NCBI RefSeq assembly: GCF_000425065.1
Contig: NZ_AULB01000021.1
Span: 102,346-166,345, forward strand
Reading direction: 5' to 3'
DNA from: Actinomadura rifamycini DSM 43936
Lineage (GTDB): Bacteria; Actinomycetota; Actinomycetes; Streptosporangiales; Streptosporangiaceae
DNA: 64,000 bases
The translations under genes were made by a program, and so were the position numbers. Each line of letters opens with the position of its first letter. The first letter of the stretch is position 1. The notes beneath the pieces were generated by a model that did no database searches, was not told the DNA's origin, and saw only the letters and a list, made by a program, of their open reading frames with translations. Of the stretch, positions 8,504 to 19,230 are shown in pieces.

Positions 8504-8735
8504 CCACCCGAACGCCATGCCCCCACGCACGGGCAGGACGCCGCACGCGGCCCGCGTCCACTCCACCCGAACGCCATGCCCCCCACGCACAGGCCGTACG
8601 CCGCACGCGGCCCGCGTCCACTCCACCCGAACGTCATGCCCCCACGCACGGGCTGGACGCCGCACGCGGCCCGCGTCCACTCCGCGCAGAGTCGTGCCCC
8701 CGCCCGCGGGCCGTACGCCGCCCGAGGCTTCCGCG
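8504..8735. repeat. Tandem minisatellite, 59-60 bp unit, three good copies plus a decayed fourth
   Basis: Units begin at 8504, 8563 and 8623. Each starts CCACCCGAACGYCATG and ends GCACGCGGCCCGCGTCCACT. Copies differ at a few bases and by 1-nt length changes; a fourth, weaker copy runs to about 8735. It fills the gap between the convergent nuoD and DUF3180 genes. Peptide repeats such as GRTPHAARVHST in several frames are by-products of the DNA repeat and not evidence of a gene. Confidence 0.85.
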
Positions 8736-8741
8736 CGGGGG

Positions 8742-9218
8742 TCAGGCTCGGGAGGCGCCGTTGCGGCGCTCTTCCTCGTCGTCGGGGCCGCCGGGGACGC
8801 GGCACGCGTACTCGAGGAAGAAGGCGGCGCCCACCAGGACGGCGGCGGCCAGGAAGGTCGCGCCGCTGGCGAAGAAGTCGTGCCGGGGCGTCGGCTTGTC
8901 GAGGGCGTTCACGACGCTGATCGCGAACCCGCCGAACACGCCCGCGATCACCGCGGCGGCGTGCGCGCTGGCCTTGCCGAGGGCCGCGAGCCGCGCGACA
9001 GCGAGCGGCTCGACCGGGCGCGTGCCGGGCTTGCGGCGGATGCGGCGCATGACGTTGAAGCCGCTGACCCCCTCGGCAAGGGCCAGCAGCAGCAGCGTCG
9101 GCACCGTCGTCCACGGCAGCGGCGGCAGCGCCAGGTAGGCCGTGCGCAGCACCGCCCAGGTGATCACCGCGACGACGACCAGGAGGCCGACGAGGAAGAG
9201 CGGGCGCGACGGCTTCAT
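8742..9218 (-). CDS. DUF3180 membrane protein
   Basis: A 158-residue protein with four predicted membrane helices (residues about 7-27, 35-55, 83-105, 118-138) and a charged C-terminal tail (GGPDDEEERRNGASRA). It matches DUF3180, a family that in actinobacteria commonly follows folK. Its ATG at 9218 overlaps the folK stop by 4 nt, so it is the last gene of the folate operon. Function is unknown; its position suggests a membrane role tied to folate or cell-envelope growth. Confidence 0.85.
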   Translation of the reverse strand: MKPSRPLFLVGLLVVVAVITWAVLRTAYLALPPLPWTTVPTLLLLALAEGVSGFNVMRRIRRKPGTRPVEPLAVARLAALGKASAHAAAVIAGVFGGFAISVVNALDKPTPRHDFFASGATFLAAAVLVGAAFFLEYACRVPGGPDDEEERRNGASRA

Positions 9219-9802
9219 GCAGGCTGCTGCAGGGTCAGGTCCGTCCGGCGGTGCACGGCCGACGGGCCGCCCTCCGCGAGTTTCGCTTCGGCGAGGTCGC
9301 CGACGCGGCCGTGCCCGGGCAGCAGCACGTCCGGTTCGATGTCGGCCCAGGGGACGAGGACGAACGCGCGCTCGTGCGCGCGCGGGTGCGGGAGCGTCAG
9401 GTCGGGGTCGTCGGAGGAGATGTCACCGAAGACCACGATGTCGATGTCGAGGGTGCGCGGCCCCCACCGGACCTCCCTGACCCGCTGCATGGAGTTCTCG
9501 ATGTTGAGGACGCGCTCCAGCAGGTTCTCCGGGGGGAGCCGGGTGTCGGCCACGAGGATGACGTTGAGGTAGTCGTCCTGGGGCGGGATCGACTCGCCGG
9601 GGGGCGCGTACGGCGCCGTCTCGTAGACCGGGGAGCATGCCACGAAGTCGAGTCCGGGGGCGTCGAACAGCGCGTCGACGGCCTCCTGGAGGTTGTCCAG
9701 GCGGTCGCCGAGGTTGCTGCCGAGGGAGAACACGACCCGGTGGTGGACGAGCATGTGCCCGCCGGTGGCGGTGCGGTCGGGCATGCGGTCGTGCGCGGTC
9801 AT
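9215..9802 (-). CDS. folK: 2-amino-4-hydroxy-6-hydroxymethyldihydropteridine pyrophosphokinase
   Basis: HPPK transfers pyrophosphate from ATP to 6-hydroxymethyl-dihydropterin in tetrahydrofolate synthesis. The 195-residue protein has FSLGSNLGDR near the start, the PVYETAPY segment and the signature RVREVRWGPRTLDIDIV, which carries the catalytic Asp pair. ATG 9802 has a GAGGAG site and overlaps the folB stop (ATGA). About 17 extra residues precede the family's usual N-terminus (VVFSLGSN); MLVHHR is an alternative start. Confidence 0.95.
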   Translation of the reverse strand: MTAHDRMPDRTATGGHMLVHHRVVFSLGSNLGDRLDNLQEAVDALFDAPGLDFVACSPVYETAPYAPPGESIPPQDDYLNVILVADTRLPPENLLERVLNIENSMQRVREVRWGPRTLDIDIVVFGDISSDDPDLTLPHPRAHERAFVLVPWADIEPDVLLPGHGRVGDLAEAKLAEGGPSAVHRRTDLTLQQPA

Positions 9803-10164
9803 GGGCGACTCCTCTGGATCTTCACGGCCACGTCCGTGAAGGGGTGCGGCACCGGGGCGTTCGGCTTGTGGACGGTGATCTCGACCTCCGAGACCGCCGC
9901 GTCTTCCAGACATATCTTCGCCAGCCGCTCGGCCAGCGTTTCGATCAGGTCGACGGGCTCGCCCCCGACCGCGGCGACCAGCCGGTCGGCCAGCGACCCG
10001 TAGTCGACGGTGAGCGACAGGTCGTCGTCCGCCGCCGCCGGGCGGGTGTCCAGGCCGAGGACGGCGTCCACGACGAACTCCTGGCCGAGTTCGCGCTCCG
10101 CCGGGAGGCAGCCGTGCCTGCCCCTGGCCCGCAGGCCGCGCAGTTCGATGCGGTCGAGACTCAT
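9799..10164 (-). CDS. folB: Dihydroneopterin aldolase
   Basis: A 121-residue cytosolic enzyme that cleaves 7,8-dihydroneopterin to the hydroxymethyl pterin used by FolK. Seen are DRIELRGLRARGRHGCLPAE at the N-terminus, the VDYGSLADRL segment, the active-site region LIETLAERLAKICLE and KPNAPVPHPFTDVAV near the end. Length and order match the family. It overlaps the upstream NTF2-like stop and the downstream folK start by 4 nt each, giving strict coupling in the operon. Confidence 0.94.
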   Translation of the reverse strand: MSLDRIELRGLRARGRHGCLPAERELGQEFVVDAVLGLDTRPAAADDDLSLTVDYGSLADRLVAAVGGEPVDLIETLAERLAKICLEDAAVSEVEITVHKPNAPVPHPFTDVAVKIQRSRP

Positions 10165-10598
10165 TCTTCCTCTGTATCAGCGACGTTCAGCACGGGCGAA
10201 CCGTGATGGAGCAGGAGCCGCCATTCTCCTTCGACCCGAACGAACACATTGGTGGCGACAATGCTTCCCCCTGCGAGGAATCCGGCCTCCGTGTCCTCGT
10301 CGGCGGTCAGGACGTTCTCCTTGCACGTGACCACCGCGTGGTCGCCGTACACGTCCGTCTCGACGTCGGTCAGCACGAACTGGATGTAGGTGGTGTTGGC
10401 CATGATGAGGGCCCACGACCGCAGCACCTCCTCGCGTCCGCGCAGCATGGTCCAGCCGGGGTGGACGCAGGAGACGCCCGCGGCGTGCGCGCCGTCCGCC
10501 CAGACGGCCGCCATGCGGTCGTAGTCGCCCGCCTCGAACGCGGCGTAGAACTCGGCGTGCACCTCGCCGACGTCCGCGCGGTTCACCGCTGGGTTCAT
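10161..10598 (-). CDS. NTF2-like (SnoaL-type) protein embedded in the folate operon
   Basis: A 145-residue alpha+beta-barrel protein of the nuclear-transport-factor-2-like superfamily (VHAEFYAAFEAGDYDRMAAV, HPGWTMLRGREEVLRSW, ATNVFVRVEGEWRLLLHHGS). Some members are isomerases or hydrolases; others only bind ligands. It sits between folP and folB with ATGA overlaps on both sides, so it is co-translated with pterin enzymes. A role in pterin chemistry is suggested by position only. No pterin-binding motif can be named from the sequence. Confidence 0.82.
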   Translation of the reverse strand: MNPAVNRADVGEVHAEFYAAFEAGDYDRMAAVWADGAHAAGVSCVHPGWTMLRGREEVLRSWALIMANTTYIQFVLTDVETDVYGDHAVVTCKENVLTADEDTEAGFLAGGSIVATNVFVRVEGEWRLLLHHGSPVLNVADTEEE

Positions 10599-11497
10599 GG
10601 CCGGTCGCTCCCGAGGTCGGTGCCAGGACGGTCGTCGCGGTCGGCGCCCGCGGCCCGCACGGCCGCCGCGACGCGCACGGCGTCGGCGTTCGGACGGACG
10701 CGGTGCACGCGCACGCACCAGCCGCCGGCGGCGGCGACGAGCGACGTGATCGCGACCGTGGCGTCGTCGCATTCGCCGAAGGGACGCGGCGTCCCGTCGG
10801 CGTCGGTAAGGAGCCTGCCGAGGAAGCTCTTGCGGGACGCCCCGACAAGAACCGGATAGCCCGTGCCCGTGAACGCGTCCAGATGGGCCAGCAGCGACCA
10901 GTTGTGCCCGGCCGTCGGGTTCTTCGCGAAACCGAGGCCCGGATCCAGGATCACCTTGGCGGGGTCCAAGCCTTCCTGCAGGACGACGTCCACGCGCTGC
11001 AGCAGCTCGTCGCGCACTTCGCGGACGACGTCCTCGTACACGGCGCGGGTCTGCATGTCGTGGCTGTGCCCGCGCCAGTGCATCACGACGTACGGGACGT
11101 CCGCGCGCGCGACGGCGCGGGGCATGTCGGGGTCGGCGAGGCCGCCGCTCACGTCGTTGACGAGCCGGGCGCCCGCCTCGATCGCGGCCTCCGCGACCTC
11201 GGCGCGCATGGTGTCCACGCTGACCGGGACGCCCTCGGCGGTGAGCGCCTCGATGACGGGCACGACGCGGCGCAGCTCCTCCTCGCGGGACACGCGCTGC
11301 GCGCCCGGACGCGTCGACTCGCCGCCCACGTCGACGATGTCGGCGCCCTCGGCGACCAGGTTCAGCCCGTGGTGGATCGCCTTCTCGCGGTCGAACCAGG
11401 CGCCGCCGTCCGAGAAGGAGTCGGGGGTCACGTTGACCACGCCCATGACGAGGCACCGCCCCGGCGCGGGCAGTCCTGGAACATCGGCAGCGGTCAT
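10595..11497 (-). CDS. folP: Dihydropteroate synthase
   Basis: DHPS condenses DHPPP with p-aminobenzoate; it is the sulfonamide target. The 300-residue TIM barrel shows both signatures, MGVVNVTPDSFSDGG and ADIVDVGGESTRPGA, plus DPGLGFAKN and the SRKSFLG anion site. ATG 11497 has only a weak ribosome site; the family sequence begins shortly after. The C-terminus carries a 20-residue charged tail after the usual end. It is the first gene of the folP-NTF2-folB-folK-DUF3180 operon and is separated from folE by a strong terminator. Confidence 0.95.
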   Translation of the reverse strand: MTAADVPGLPAPGRCLVMGVVNVTPDSFSDGGAWFDREKAIHHGLNLVAEGADIVDVGGESTRPGAQRVSREEELRRVVPVIEALTAEGVPVSVDTMRAEVAEAAIEAGARLVNDVSGGLADPDMPRAVARADVPYVVMHWRGHSHDMQTRAVYEDVVREVRDELLQRVDVVLQEGLDPAKVILDPGLGFAKNPTAGHNWSLLAHLDAFTGTGYPVLVGASRKSFLGRLLTDADGTPRPFGECDDATVAITSLVAAAGGWCVRVHRVRPNADAVRVAAAVRAAGADRDDRPGTDLGSDRP

Positions 11498-11627
11498 GGC
11501 ATCAACCCTATGTCGTGGTCTCGGTGTTTCGATCTCGCGCCCCGTCCGCCGTACCGCCCGCCGTCCCGCGCGGCGCGCCCGTCCCGCCCGTCCCGCCGGT
11601 GGACGGCCTCCACGCCTCCCCGAAAGC

Positions 11628-11668
11628 GCCGGAACGGGCCTCAGCTCGTCGCTGAGGCCCGTTCCGGC
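11628..11668. terminator. Strong terminator hairpin after folE
   Basis: Two perfectly complementary 18-nt arms (11628-11645 and 11651-11668, starting GCCGGAACGG) enclose a 5-nt loop. It begins 30 bp past the folE stop, with TTTCG following on the minus strand. It should end ftsH-folE transcription and insulate folP. Confidence 0.85.
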
Positions 11669-11697
11669 GTCGATGCGGACTCGGTATGGGATCGAGG

Positions 11698-12312
11698 TCA
11701 GGAGCGGCCCAGAATCAGGCTCATCGCCTCGGCGCGCGTCTCGGGGTGATCGCGGAAGTCGCCGCGGACGGCGGACGTCACGGTCCGCGCGCCCGGCTTG
11801 CGGACGCCGCGCATCGTCATGCACAGATGCTCGGCCTCGATCACCACGATGGCGCCGCGCGGCTCCAGGACGTTCATGAGCGCGTCCGCGACCTGGCTCG
11901 TCAGGCGCTCCTGCACCTGCGGGCGCCGCGCGTACACGTCCACGAGCCGGGCCAGCTTGGACAGACCGGTGATCTGCCCCTTCTGGTTCGGCGTGTAGCC
12001 CACGTGGGCCACGCCGTGGAACGGGACGAGGTGGTGCTCGCACACGCTGTACACCCCGATGTCCTTCACCAGGACCATTTCCTCATGGTCGGCGTCGAAC
12101 ACCGTGGTGAGCGCCTCTTCGGGACGCTGCCGCAGGCCGGCGAACTGCTCGGCGTACGCGCGCGCGACCCGCGCGGGGGTGTCGCGGAGCCCGTCGCGAT
12201 CGGGGTCCTCCCCGATCGCGAACAGGATCTCGCGGACGGCCTTCTCGATCCTGCCCTGATCGAACCCGGGGGGCGCGTCGGGCAGGGGGGTGTCGTCGAA
12301 GGGATCGGTCAA
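11698..12312 (-). CDS. folE: GTP cyclohydrolase I
   Basis: Converts GTP to 7,8-dihydroneopterin triphosphate, the first step of folate synthesis. The 204-residue protein has the zinc and active-site motifs SVCEHHLVPFHG and AEHLCMTMRGVRKPG, plus QERLTSQVADAL near the C-terminal third. The start appears to be TTG 12312, just after the ftsH stop, with GAAGG upstream inside ftsH. The pair is therefore an operon, an arrangement common in actinomycetes. Confidence 0.95.
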   Translation of the reverse strand: MTDPFDDTPLPDAPPGFDQGRIEKAVREILFAIGEDPDRDGLRDTPARVARAYAEQFAGLRQRPEEALTTVFDADHEEMVLVKDIGVYSVCEHHLVPFHGVAHVGYTPNQKGQITGLSKLARLVDVYARRPQVQERLTSQVADALMNVLEPRGAIVVIEAEHLCMTMRGVRKPGARTVTSAVRGDFRDHPETRAEAMSLILGRS

Positions 12313-12317
12313 CGGGG

Positions 12318-14336
<2,019 letters not shown>

Positions 14337-14700
14337 TTATCCGGTTACCCCTTCGGGGCCCGTCCCTCCTGACCAACGTCTGTGTGCGATCCTCGCCCGC
14401 CCCGGAGGACGGACGCCACTGCGACCAACGACGGTCCCGCCGTGGCTCCGGACCACCGTGGCGGTCCCCCTTCTACGGCTCCCCGGCCTTGGGGCCCGGG
14501 ACATCGACGGTACACCGCTGGGAGCAGAAGACGCAGCCAGCGCTGTCTCCTGGCCCTTTCCCTATACCCGTCAACGACCCTTGCAACGATCCGTCACGGC
14601 CGCTTGTTCCCTGACGGGCCGTTCCTACCGGTTCTCCCGGTGCTTCCCACCTGCTCGCCGTTCAGGCCGCCGGGCCCCGCCGGGCCCCCTCCCAGGGACG
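14337..14700. other. Gene-free gap between ftsH and hpt
   Basis: These 364 bp hold no convincing gene. They must carry the ftsH promoter (minus strand) and the 3' region of hpt. GGGCCCC-rich repeats at about 14670-14690, just past the hpt stop, could form a terminator. I could not place a confident promoter. Confidence 0.6.
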
Positions 14701-15264
14701 TCAGGACCCGTCGCCGCCGTAGACGTGAGGCGCGAGCGTCCCCACGAACGGCAGGTTCCGGTACTTCTCCGCGAAGTCGAGCCCGTACCCGATGACGAAC
14801 TCGTTGGGGATGTCGAAGCCGATGTACTTCACGTCCAGCTCCGCCTGGACCGCCTCCGGCTTGCGCAGCAGCGCGCAGATCTCCAGGGACGCGGGCTTGC
14901 GCGAGCGCAGGTTGCTGACCAGCCACGACAGCGTCAGCCCCGAGTCGACGATGTCCTCCACGATCAGGACGTGCCGGTCGAGGATGTCGGTGTCGAGGTC
15001 CTTCAGGATCCGCACGACGCCGGACGACTTGGTGCCCGACCCGTACGACGAGACGGCCATCCAGTCCATCGACGCCGGGGTGTGCAGCTCCCGCGCCAGG
15101 TCCGCCATGATCATGACGGCGCCCTTGAGGACGCCGACGAGGAGCAGGTCGCGGCCCGCGTAGTCGGCGTCGATCTGCCCGGCGAGCTCCCGTACCTTGG
15201 CCTGCAGATCGGCCTCCGGGATCAGCACCTTCGCCAGGTCGTCGCCCAGGTCCTTCTCGTCCAC
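14701..15264 (-). CDS. hpt: Hypoxanthine phosphoribosyltransferase
   Basis: A purine-salvage enzyme that makes IMP/GMP from hypoxanthine/guanine and PRPP. The 187-residue protein has LLVGVLKGAVMIMADLAREL, the flexible-loop SSYGSGTKSSG and the PRPP motif VLIVEDIVDSGLTL. GTG 15264 is chosen because GGTGGGG precedes it and family members start here. It follows tilS by 76 bp, the conserved tilS-hpt-ftsH order of many Gram-positive bacteria. Confidence 0.95.
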   Translation of the reverse strand: MDEKDLGDDLAKVLIPEADLQAKVRELAGQIDADYAGRDLLLVGVLKGAVMIMADLARELHTPASMDWMAVSSYGSGTKSSGVVRILKDLDTDILDRHVLIVEDIVDSGLTLSWLVSNLRSRKPASLEICALLRKPEAVQAELDVKYIGFDIPNEFVIGYGLDFAEKYRNLPFVGTLAPHVYGGDGS

Positions 15265-15340
15265 AACCCCACCCTCATCGTCGTGATCGCGTCCGCCCGG
15301 CGCACGGCCCGCGCCGCGGCGCACCGGGCGTCAGCCGGGT

Positions 15341-16375
15341 TCAGGCCGGGCCGAACAGCAGCTTCCCATACCGCCTGAAGGCCCTCAGACCCCCGGGCAG
15401 GTCCACGTGCCGCTGGCCGCGCCAGGCCGTGACCAGCCGATCCACCGCATCGACATGGACGGCCGCGAGCGTACCGGGTGGACTGCCCGCTTCGACCGCG
15501 GACGTCCGGAGTACGCGCGTCCGGACGGCTCTCGGCAGTTCCGCGAGCCCGTCCAGGCGCACGGCGACGGGGTACCCGTCCTCGGGGGCTCGCAAGTCCG
15601 CGTAGGCGCGTGCGGCGAGATCGTCCAGGACGTCCGCGTCTTCGCGCAGCATGCGCGCCGTGCGGGCGAGGGCCTCCGTTACCCCGGGGCCGAGCGCCTT
15701 CTCCAGGGAAGGCAAAGCGTCGTTGCGCACACGCACGCGCGTGTAGGCGGGGTCGTCGTTGTGGGGGTCGTCCCAGGGTTCAAGTTCCATCGCCAGGCAG
15801 GCCCGGCGCGTGGTCACCCGATCGAGGTCGAGGAGGGGGCGCAGGTAGCGCACGCCTGCGCGGCGGGTGAAGGCGGGCGGCATCCCGGAGAGCGAACGCG
15901 TGCCGGATCCGCGCGCCAGGCCGAGCAGGACGGTTTCGGCCTGGTCGTTCAGGGTGTGCCCGAGGAGAACCGCGGCGGCGTCCAGACGGCGTGCGGCATC
16001 GTCCAGCGCCGCGTACCGGGCGTCGCGGGCGGCGTTCTCCATCCCGCCCTGTGTCCCCACGGTGACGGCGACGGAACCCGCCGGGTCCAACCCCAAGTCG
16101 GCGAGCGTGCGCACCACCGCGTCAGCGCGCGCGCCCGATCCTTCTTGCAGCCCGTGGTCGATCGTCACGGCCCCCGCCGGGATGCCGAGCCTCGGGGCGA
16201 CGAACGCGAGCGCCCCCGCGAGGGCGAGGGAGTCCGCGCCGCCGCTGCACGCGGCGAGCACCAGGCCCGCCGGACGTCCGGCGGCGCCGTCCGCCGCCCC
16301 TCCCGGCGGCGGCAGGTCGGCCAGCACGCGCCGCACCGCCAGGCGGACCGCCGCGACGGCCGGATCAGGACCCAC
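15341..16375 (-). CDS. tilS: tRNA(Ile)-lysidine synthase
   Basis: Modifies C34 of the CAU-anticodon tRNA-Ile to lysidine so that it reads AUA. The 344-residue PP-loop ATPase has the signature AACSGGADSLALA at about residues 40-52, HTLNDQAETVLLGLARGSG, and a C-terminal TilS substrate domain. GTG 16375 abuts the stop of the upstream protease gene, with GAGGC as ribosome site. The short actinobacterial form lacks the long C-terminal extension of E. coli TilS. Confidence 0.93.
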   Translation of the reverse strand: MGPDPAVAAVRLAVRRVLADLPPPGGAADGAAGRPAGLVLAACSGGADSLALAGALAFVAPRLGIPAGAVTIDHGLQEGSGARADAVVRTLADLGLDPAGSVAVTVGTQGGMENAARDARYAALDDAARRLDAAAVLLGHTLNDQAETVLLGLARGSGTRSLSGMPPAFTRRAGVRYLRPLLDLDRVTTRRACLAMELEPWDDPHNDDPAYTRVRVRNDALPSLEKALGPGVTEALARTARMLREDADVLDDLAARAYADLRAPEDGYPVAVRLDGLAELPRAVRTRVLRTSAVEAGSPPGTLAAVHVDAVDRLVTAWRGQRHVDLPGGLRAFRRYGKLLFGPA

Positions 16376-17500
16376 TCAAGCCTCGTTCGCCTCCGGCGGG
16401 GCGGTGTCGATGGCGCGCGGGCCCACGACGCGGTCCATCCACAGTTCGGGTTCCTTGATCTCCAGGTGCGTGGGCAGGCTCTCCGGAGAATCCCACACCT
16501 TGTTGAAGCCGCTCATACCGGCCTCGGAGACGACCCGCCGGACGAACCGCGAGCCCTCCGCGTACTGCTTCATCTTCAGGTCGATGCCGAGGAGCCGCCG
16601 GATCGTCTTGTCCATGCGGCCGCCGCCCTCGCGGCGCCCCTGGAAGCGCGACCGGATCTGCTGCACGGACGGGACGACCTCGGGCCCGACGGCGTCCATC
16701 ACGTAGTCGCCGTGCCCCTCGACGAGCGTCATCACGGCCGTCAGCCGGTCGAGGATCTCGCGCTGCTCCGGGCTCTGGATGGCGTCGATGAGGTTCGAGT
16801 CCCCGCCCCGGACGGCGTCCGCGACGGCCTCGGCCGCGTCCTTGATCCGGTCGAGCATGGCGCCCGGGTCGAGATCGGACGCCAGGAGGAACTGGGTCAT
16901 CTGGCTCTGCACGTACTCGCGCAGCCACGGGACGCCCGTGAACTGCGCGCGGTGCGTCTCCTCGTGCAGGCACACCCACAGGCGGAAGTCGCGCGCGTCC
17001 ACGCGCAGTTCCTGCTCCACGTGGACGATGTTGGGCGCGACCAGCGTGAGCCGCCCCGTCGGCGCGCGTCCGTCCGGGTCGGGCGGGAGGAACAGCTCGT
17101 ACTGCCCCAGGACACGGCTCGCCATGTAGGCGAGGATCGCGCCGACCTGCGCTCCGGTGACGCGCGACCCGACCGCGTCCACGACCAGGTTCCCGGCGCC
17201 GCCGAGCGGCCCCGGGCCGCGCTTCTCGGTCATCTGCTCCATGAGCGGCTCGAGCACCACCCGGAAGCCGTCCACGTTCGCCCGGATCCAGCCGGGCCGG
17301 TCCACGATCGTCGCCGGGTCGGGATCGAGTTCGGAGGCCATGCCGGTGAACTCGCGCACGTGCCCGTGCGCCAGCTTGGACAGTTCGCGCAGTTCGGCGA
17401 CGACCGCACGGGCCTCCGCGTGGCTGACCTGCGGTCCCGGACGGACGAGCCGGGTCCCCGCCTGGACCGCCACATTCCAGTCGATCATTGAGGCGCTCAT
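16376..17500 (-). CDS. Zincin-like metalloprotease of the DUF2342 family
   Basis: A 374-residue protein with an HEETH zinc motif at about residues 179-183 (WVCLHEETHRAQFT). The family (DUF2342, sometimes linked with coenzyme F420 genes in databases) is typical of actinobacteria and uncharacterised. The ATG at 17500 (MSAS) is favoured; MIDWNV four codons later is possible. No signal peptide is seen, so it is probably cytosolic. It lies between dacB and tilS on the same strand, a conserved neighbourhood in this phylum. Confidence 0.88.
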   Translation of the reverse strand: MSASMIDWNVAVQAGTRLVRPGPQVSHAEARAVVAELRELSKLAHGHVREFTGMASELDPDPATIVDRPGWIRANVDGFRVVLEPLMEQMTEKRGPGPLGGAGNLVVDAVGSRVTGAQVGAILAYMASRVLGQYELFLPPDPDGRAPTGRLTLVAPNIVHVEQELRVDARDFRLWVCLHEETHRAQFTGVPWLREYVQSQMTQFLLASDLDPGAMLDRIKDAAEAVADAVRGGDSNLIDAIQSPEQREILDRLTAVMTLVEGHGDYVMDAVGPEVVPSVQQIRSRFQGRREGGGRMDKTIRRLLGIDLKMKQYAEGSRFVRRVVSEAGMSGFNKVWDSPESLPTHLEIKEPELWMDRVVGPRAIDTAPPEANEA

Positions 17501-17689
17501 GTACTCCACCGTACGTTTCGACGCGGCGCCGCAGCGCCTCTCCACGATCGTTCAACGAACAACCGTTCTGGTTATCTCCCGTGGCGCACTCCCCACACGC
17601 TCACGTCCGCGGAGACCGCCCGGACGGACGCACCGGAACGCCGCGAACCGACGCGGGCGGACACGGGCGGACACGGGCCGGCGCGGGGT

Positions 17690-19090
17690 TCAGCAGCCGC
17701 AGCGTGCGACCTCGGCGGCCAGCCGGTCGAGCGTCAGCGGGTTCACGTACCCTTTCCCGTCGCCCAGCATGAACGCGAACGCCAGCAGCCGGCCGTCCGC
17801 GTCCCGCACCATTCCCGCGAGCGTGCTGACGCCCGCGAGCGTCCCGGTCTTGGCCCGGACGACCCCGGCGCCCGCGCGGCTGGCCTGCCCGGAGTAGCGG
17901 GGCGGGCCGAGCGTGCCCGAGAAGCCGGCCACGGGCATGCCCGTGATCGTGGCGCGCAGGTCAGGGTGCTCCGCGTCGGCGGCCAGCGAGACGATCCGGG
18001 CGAGCGCGACCGGCGTGATGCGGTTCGCGGGCGACAGCCCGCTCCCGTCGTTGACCACGACGCCCTGCTCGACACCGAGCTCGGTCAAAACCTGCGTCAC
18101 CGCCTGCGCGGCGCCCTGGAACGACGCAGGAAGGCCCTTGTTCATCGCCACCTGCCGTGCGACGGCCTCCGCCACATCGTTGTCGCTCTCCGTCAGCAGG
18201 TACTCCACGAGCACCGACATCGGAGGCGACTGCACGGCGCCCAACTGCTCCGCACCGCCCGTCCCGGTGACCTTGCGCCCGGGCTTGGCGGGAACCCCGT
18301 GCTTGGTGAGCAGCTGCGCGAACTTCGCCGCGGCCACGGCGGCCGGGTCGGCGACCCTGGTCCGCTTGGTCGGGTCCTGCGGCGCGGCCTTCCCCTTGTC
18401 CACGGCCAGGGCGGACACGGGAGCGACCTCGCCGTCGGGTATGTAGTTGGGCTTCCAGGTAGGCGCCGCTCCCGACCCCTGGTAAGCGGACGCGTCGAAG
18501 TCCACCCGTACCTGGCCGATCCCGGCCGTCTTCAGCGCCGCCGCGGTCTGCTTCGCGAGGTCGTCCAGTGACGCGAACGGCGGAGAGCCGCCCTCCCGGC
18601 CCGCCGGAAGCGCCGTCAGGGTAGGATCCCCGCCTCCGACCAGTACGATGCCGCCTCCGGCGCCCCGCACGACCCGCGTCGTGATCCGGTGCTCCGGGCC
18701 GACCGAGGCCAGCGCCGCCACCGACGTCGCCAGCTTCGTCGTCGAGGCGGGCGTGGCCGGCCGGTCGCCGCGGTGCCCGAACAGCGTCCGCCCGGTGGCG
18801 ACGTCGACGACGACGGCGCTGAGGTCGGCCCCGGCGCCGCCGATCGCCCCGGACAGCCGTCCCGCCAGGACGGACGCGTCCGGCATCGGGCCCGTCCCCG
18901 GCTCGGCGGCGGAAACCCCGGCGGGGGACCCGGCCGAGACCCGGACGACGTCCCGCACCGCCACGCTCGGCGGCTGCGGGGACAGATGCCTGGCCGGTGT
19001 GAGTTTCACCACTGCGAACGCCGCGGAGACAGCGAAAACGTTAAGGAGGGACAGTGACAACAAGACGAGGGCACGACCCCGTCCGGACAC
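17690..19090 (-). CDS. dacB: D-alanyl-D-alanine carboxypeptidase/endopeptidase (PBP4, S13 family)
   Basis: A peptidoglycan carboxypeptidase acting outside the membrane. The N-terminal helix (ALVLLSLSLLNVFAVSAAFAVV) is a signal anchor. All penicillin-binding motifs are present: STTK, SDN and KTGT. The spacing between STTK and SDN is long, as in S13 enzymes. GTG 19090 is preferred because GAGGGG lies 7 nt upstream; GTG 19120 is an alternative adding ten residues. In a strain with vanHAX it may also trim residual D-Ala-D-Ala stems, which is inference. Confidence 0.92.
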   Translation of the reverse strand: MSGRGRALVLLSLSLLNVFAVSAAFAVVKLTPARHLSPQPPSVAVRDVVRVSAGSPAGVSAAEPGTGPMPDASVLAGRLSGAIGGAGADLSAVVVDVATGRTLFGHRGDRPATPASTTKLATSVAALASVGPEHRITTRVVRGAGGGIVLVGGGDPTLTALPAGREGGSPPFASLDDLAKQTAAALKTAGIGQVRVDFDASAYQGSGAAPTWKPNYIPDGEVAPVSALAVDKGKAAPQDPTKRTRVADPAAVAAAKFAQLLTKHGVPAKPGRKVTGTGGAEQLGAVQSPPMSVLVEYLLTESDNDVAEAVARQVAMNKGLPASFQGAAQAVTQVLTELGVEQGVVVNDGSGLSPANRITPVALARIVSLAADAEHPDLRATITGMPVAGFSGTLGPPRYSGQASRAGAGVVRAKTGTLAGVSTLAGMVRDADGRLLAFAFMLGDGKGYVNPLTLDRLAAEVARCGC

Positions 19091-19133
19091 GTCGCCGCCC
19101 CTCTCCCACTCAGCACTCACCAACGTGCGACAT

Positions 19134-19145
19134 CCTTATATAAGG
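19134..19145. promoter_or_regulatory. Palindromic shared -10 element between dacB and ppa
   Basis: CCTTATATAAGG is a perfect 12-bp palindrome in the 140-bp divergent gap. It is the only AT-rich stretch there and offers a TATATAA -10 in both directions. Divergent promoters with overlapping -10 elements are inferred. Confidence 0.5.
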
Positions 19146-19230
19146 GAACACCCACACCGTGGGGGCCGGCCTCGCCCGCACAGACCCCCGAAAGACTATT
19201 CACTGCGACGCGCAGGGAGCGGAGGACACC

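Noticed and set aside
8504..8735. CRISPR array
   Set aside because: Units are contiguous 59-60 bp repeats with no unique spacers, and no cas genes are present.
8487..9572. Open frame with repeated GRTPHAARVHST peptides
   Set aside because: The repeat is in the DNA and gives similar peptides in several frames; the frame then runs antisense through DUF3180 and folK.
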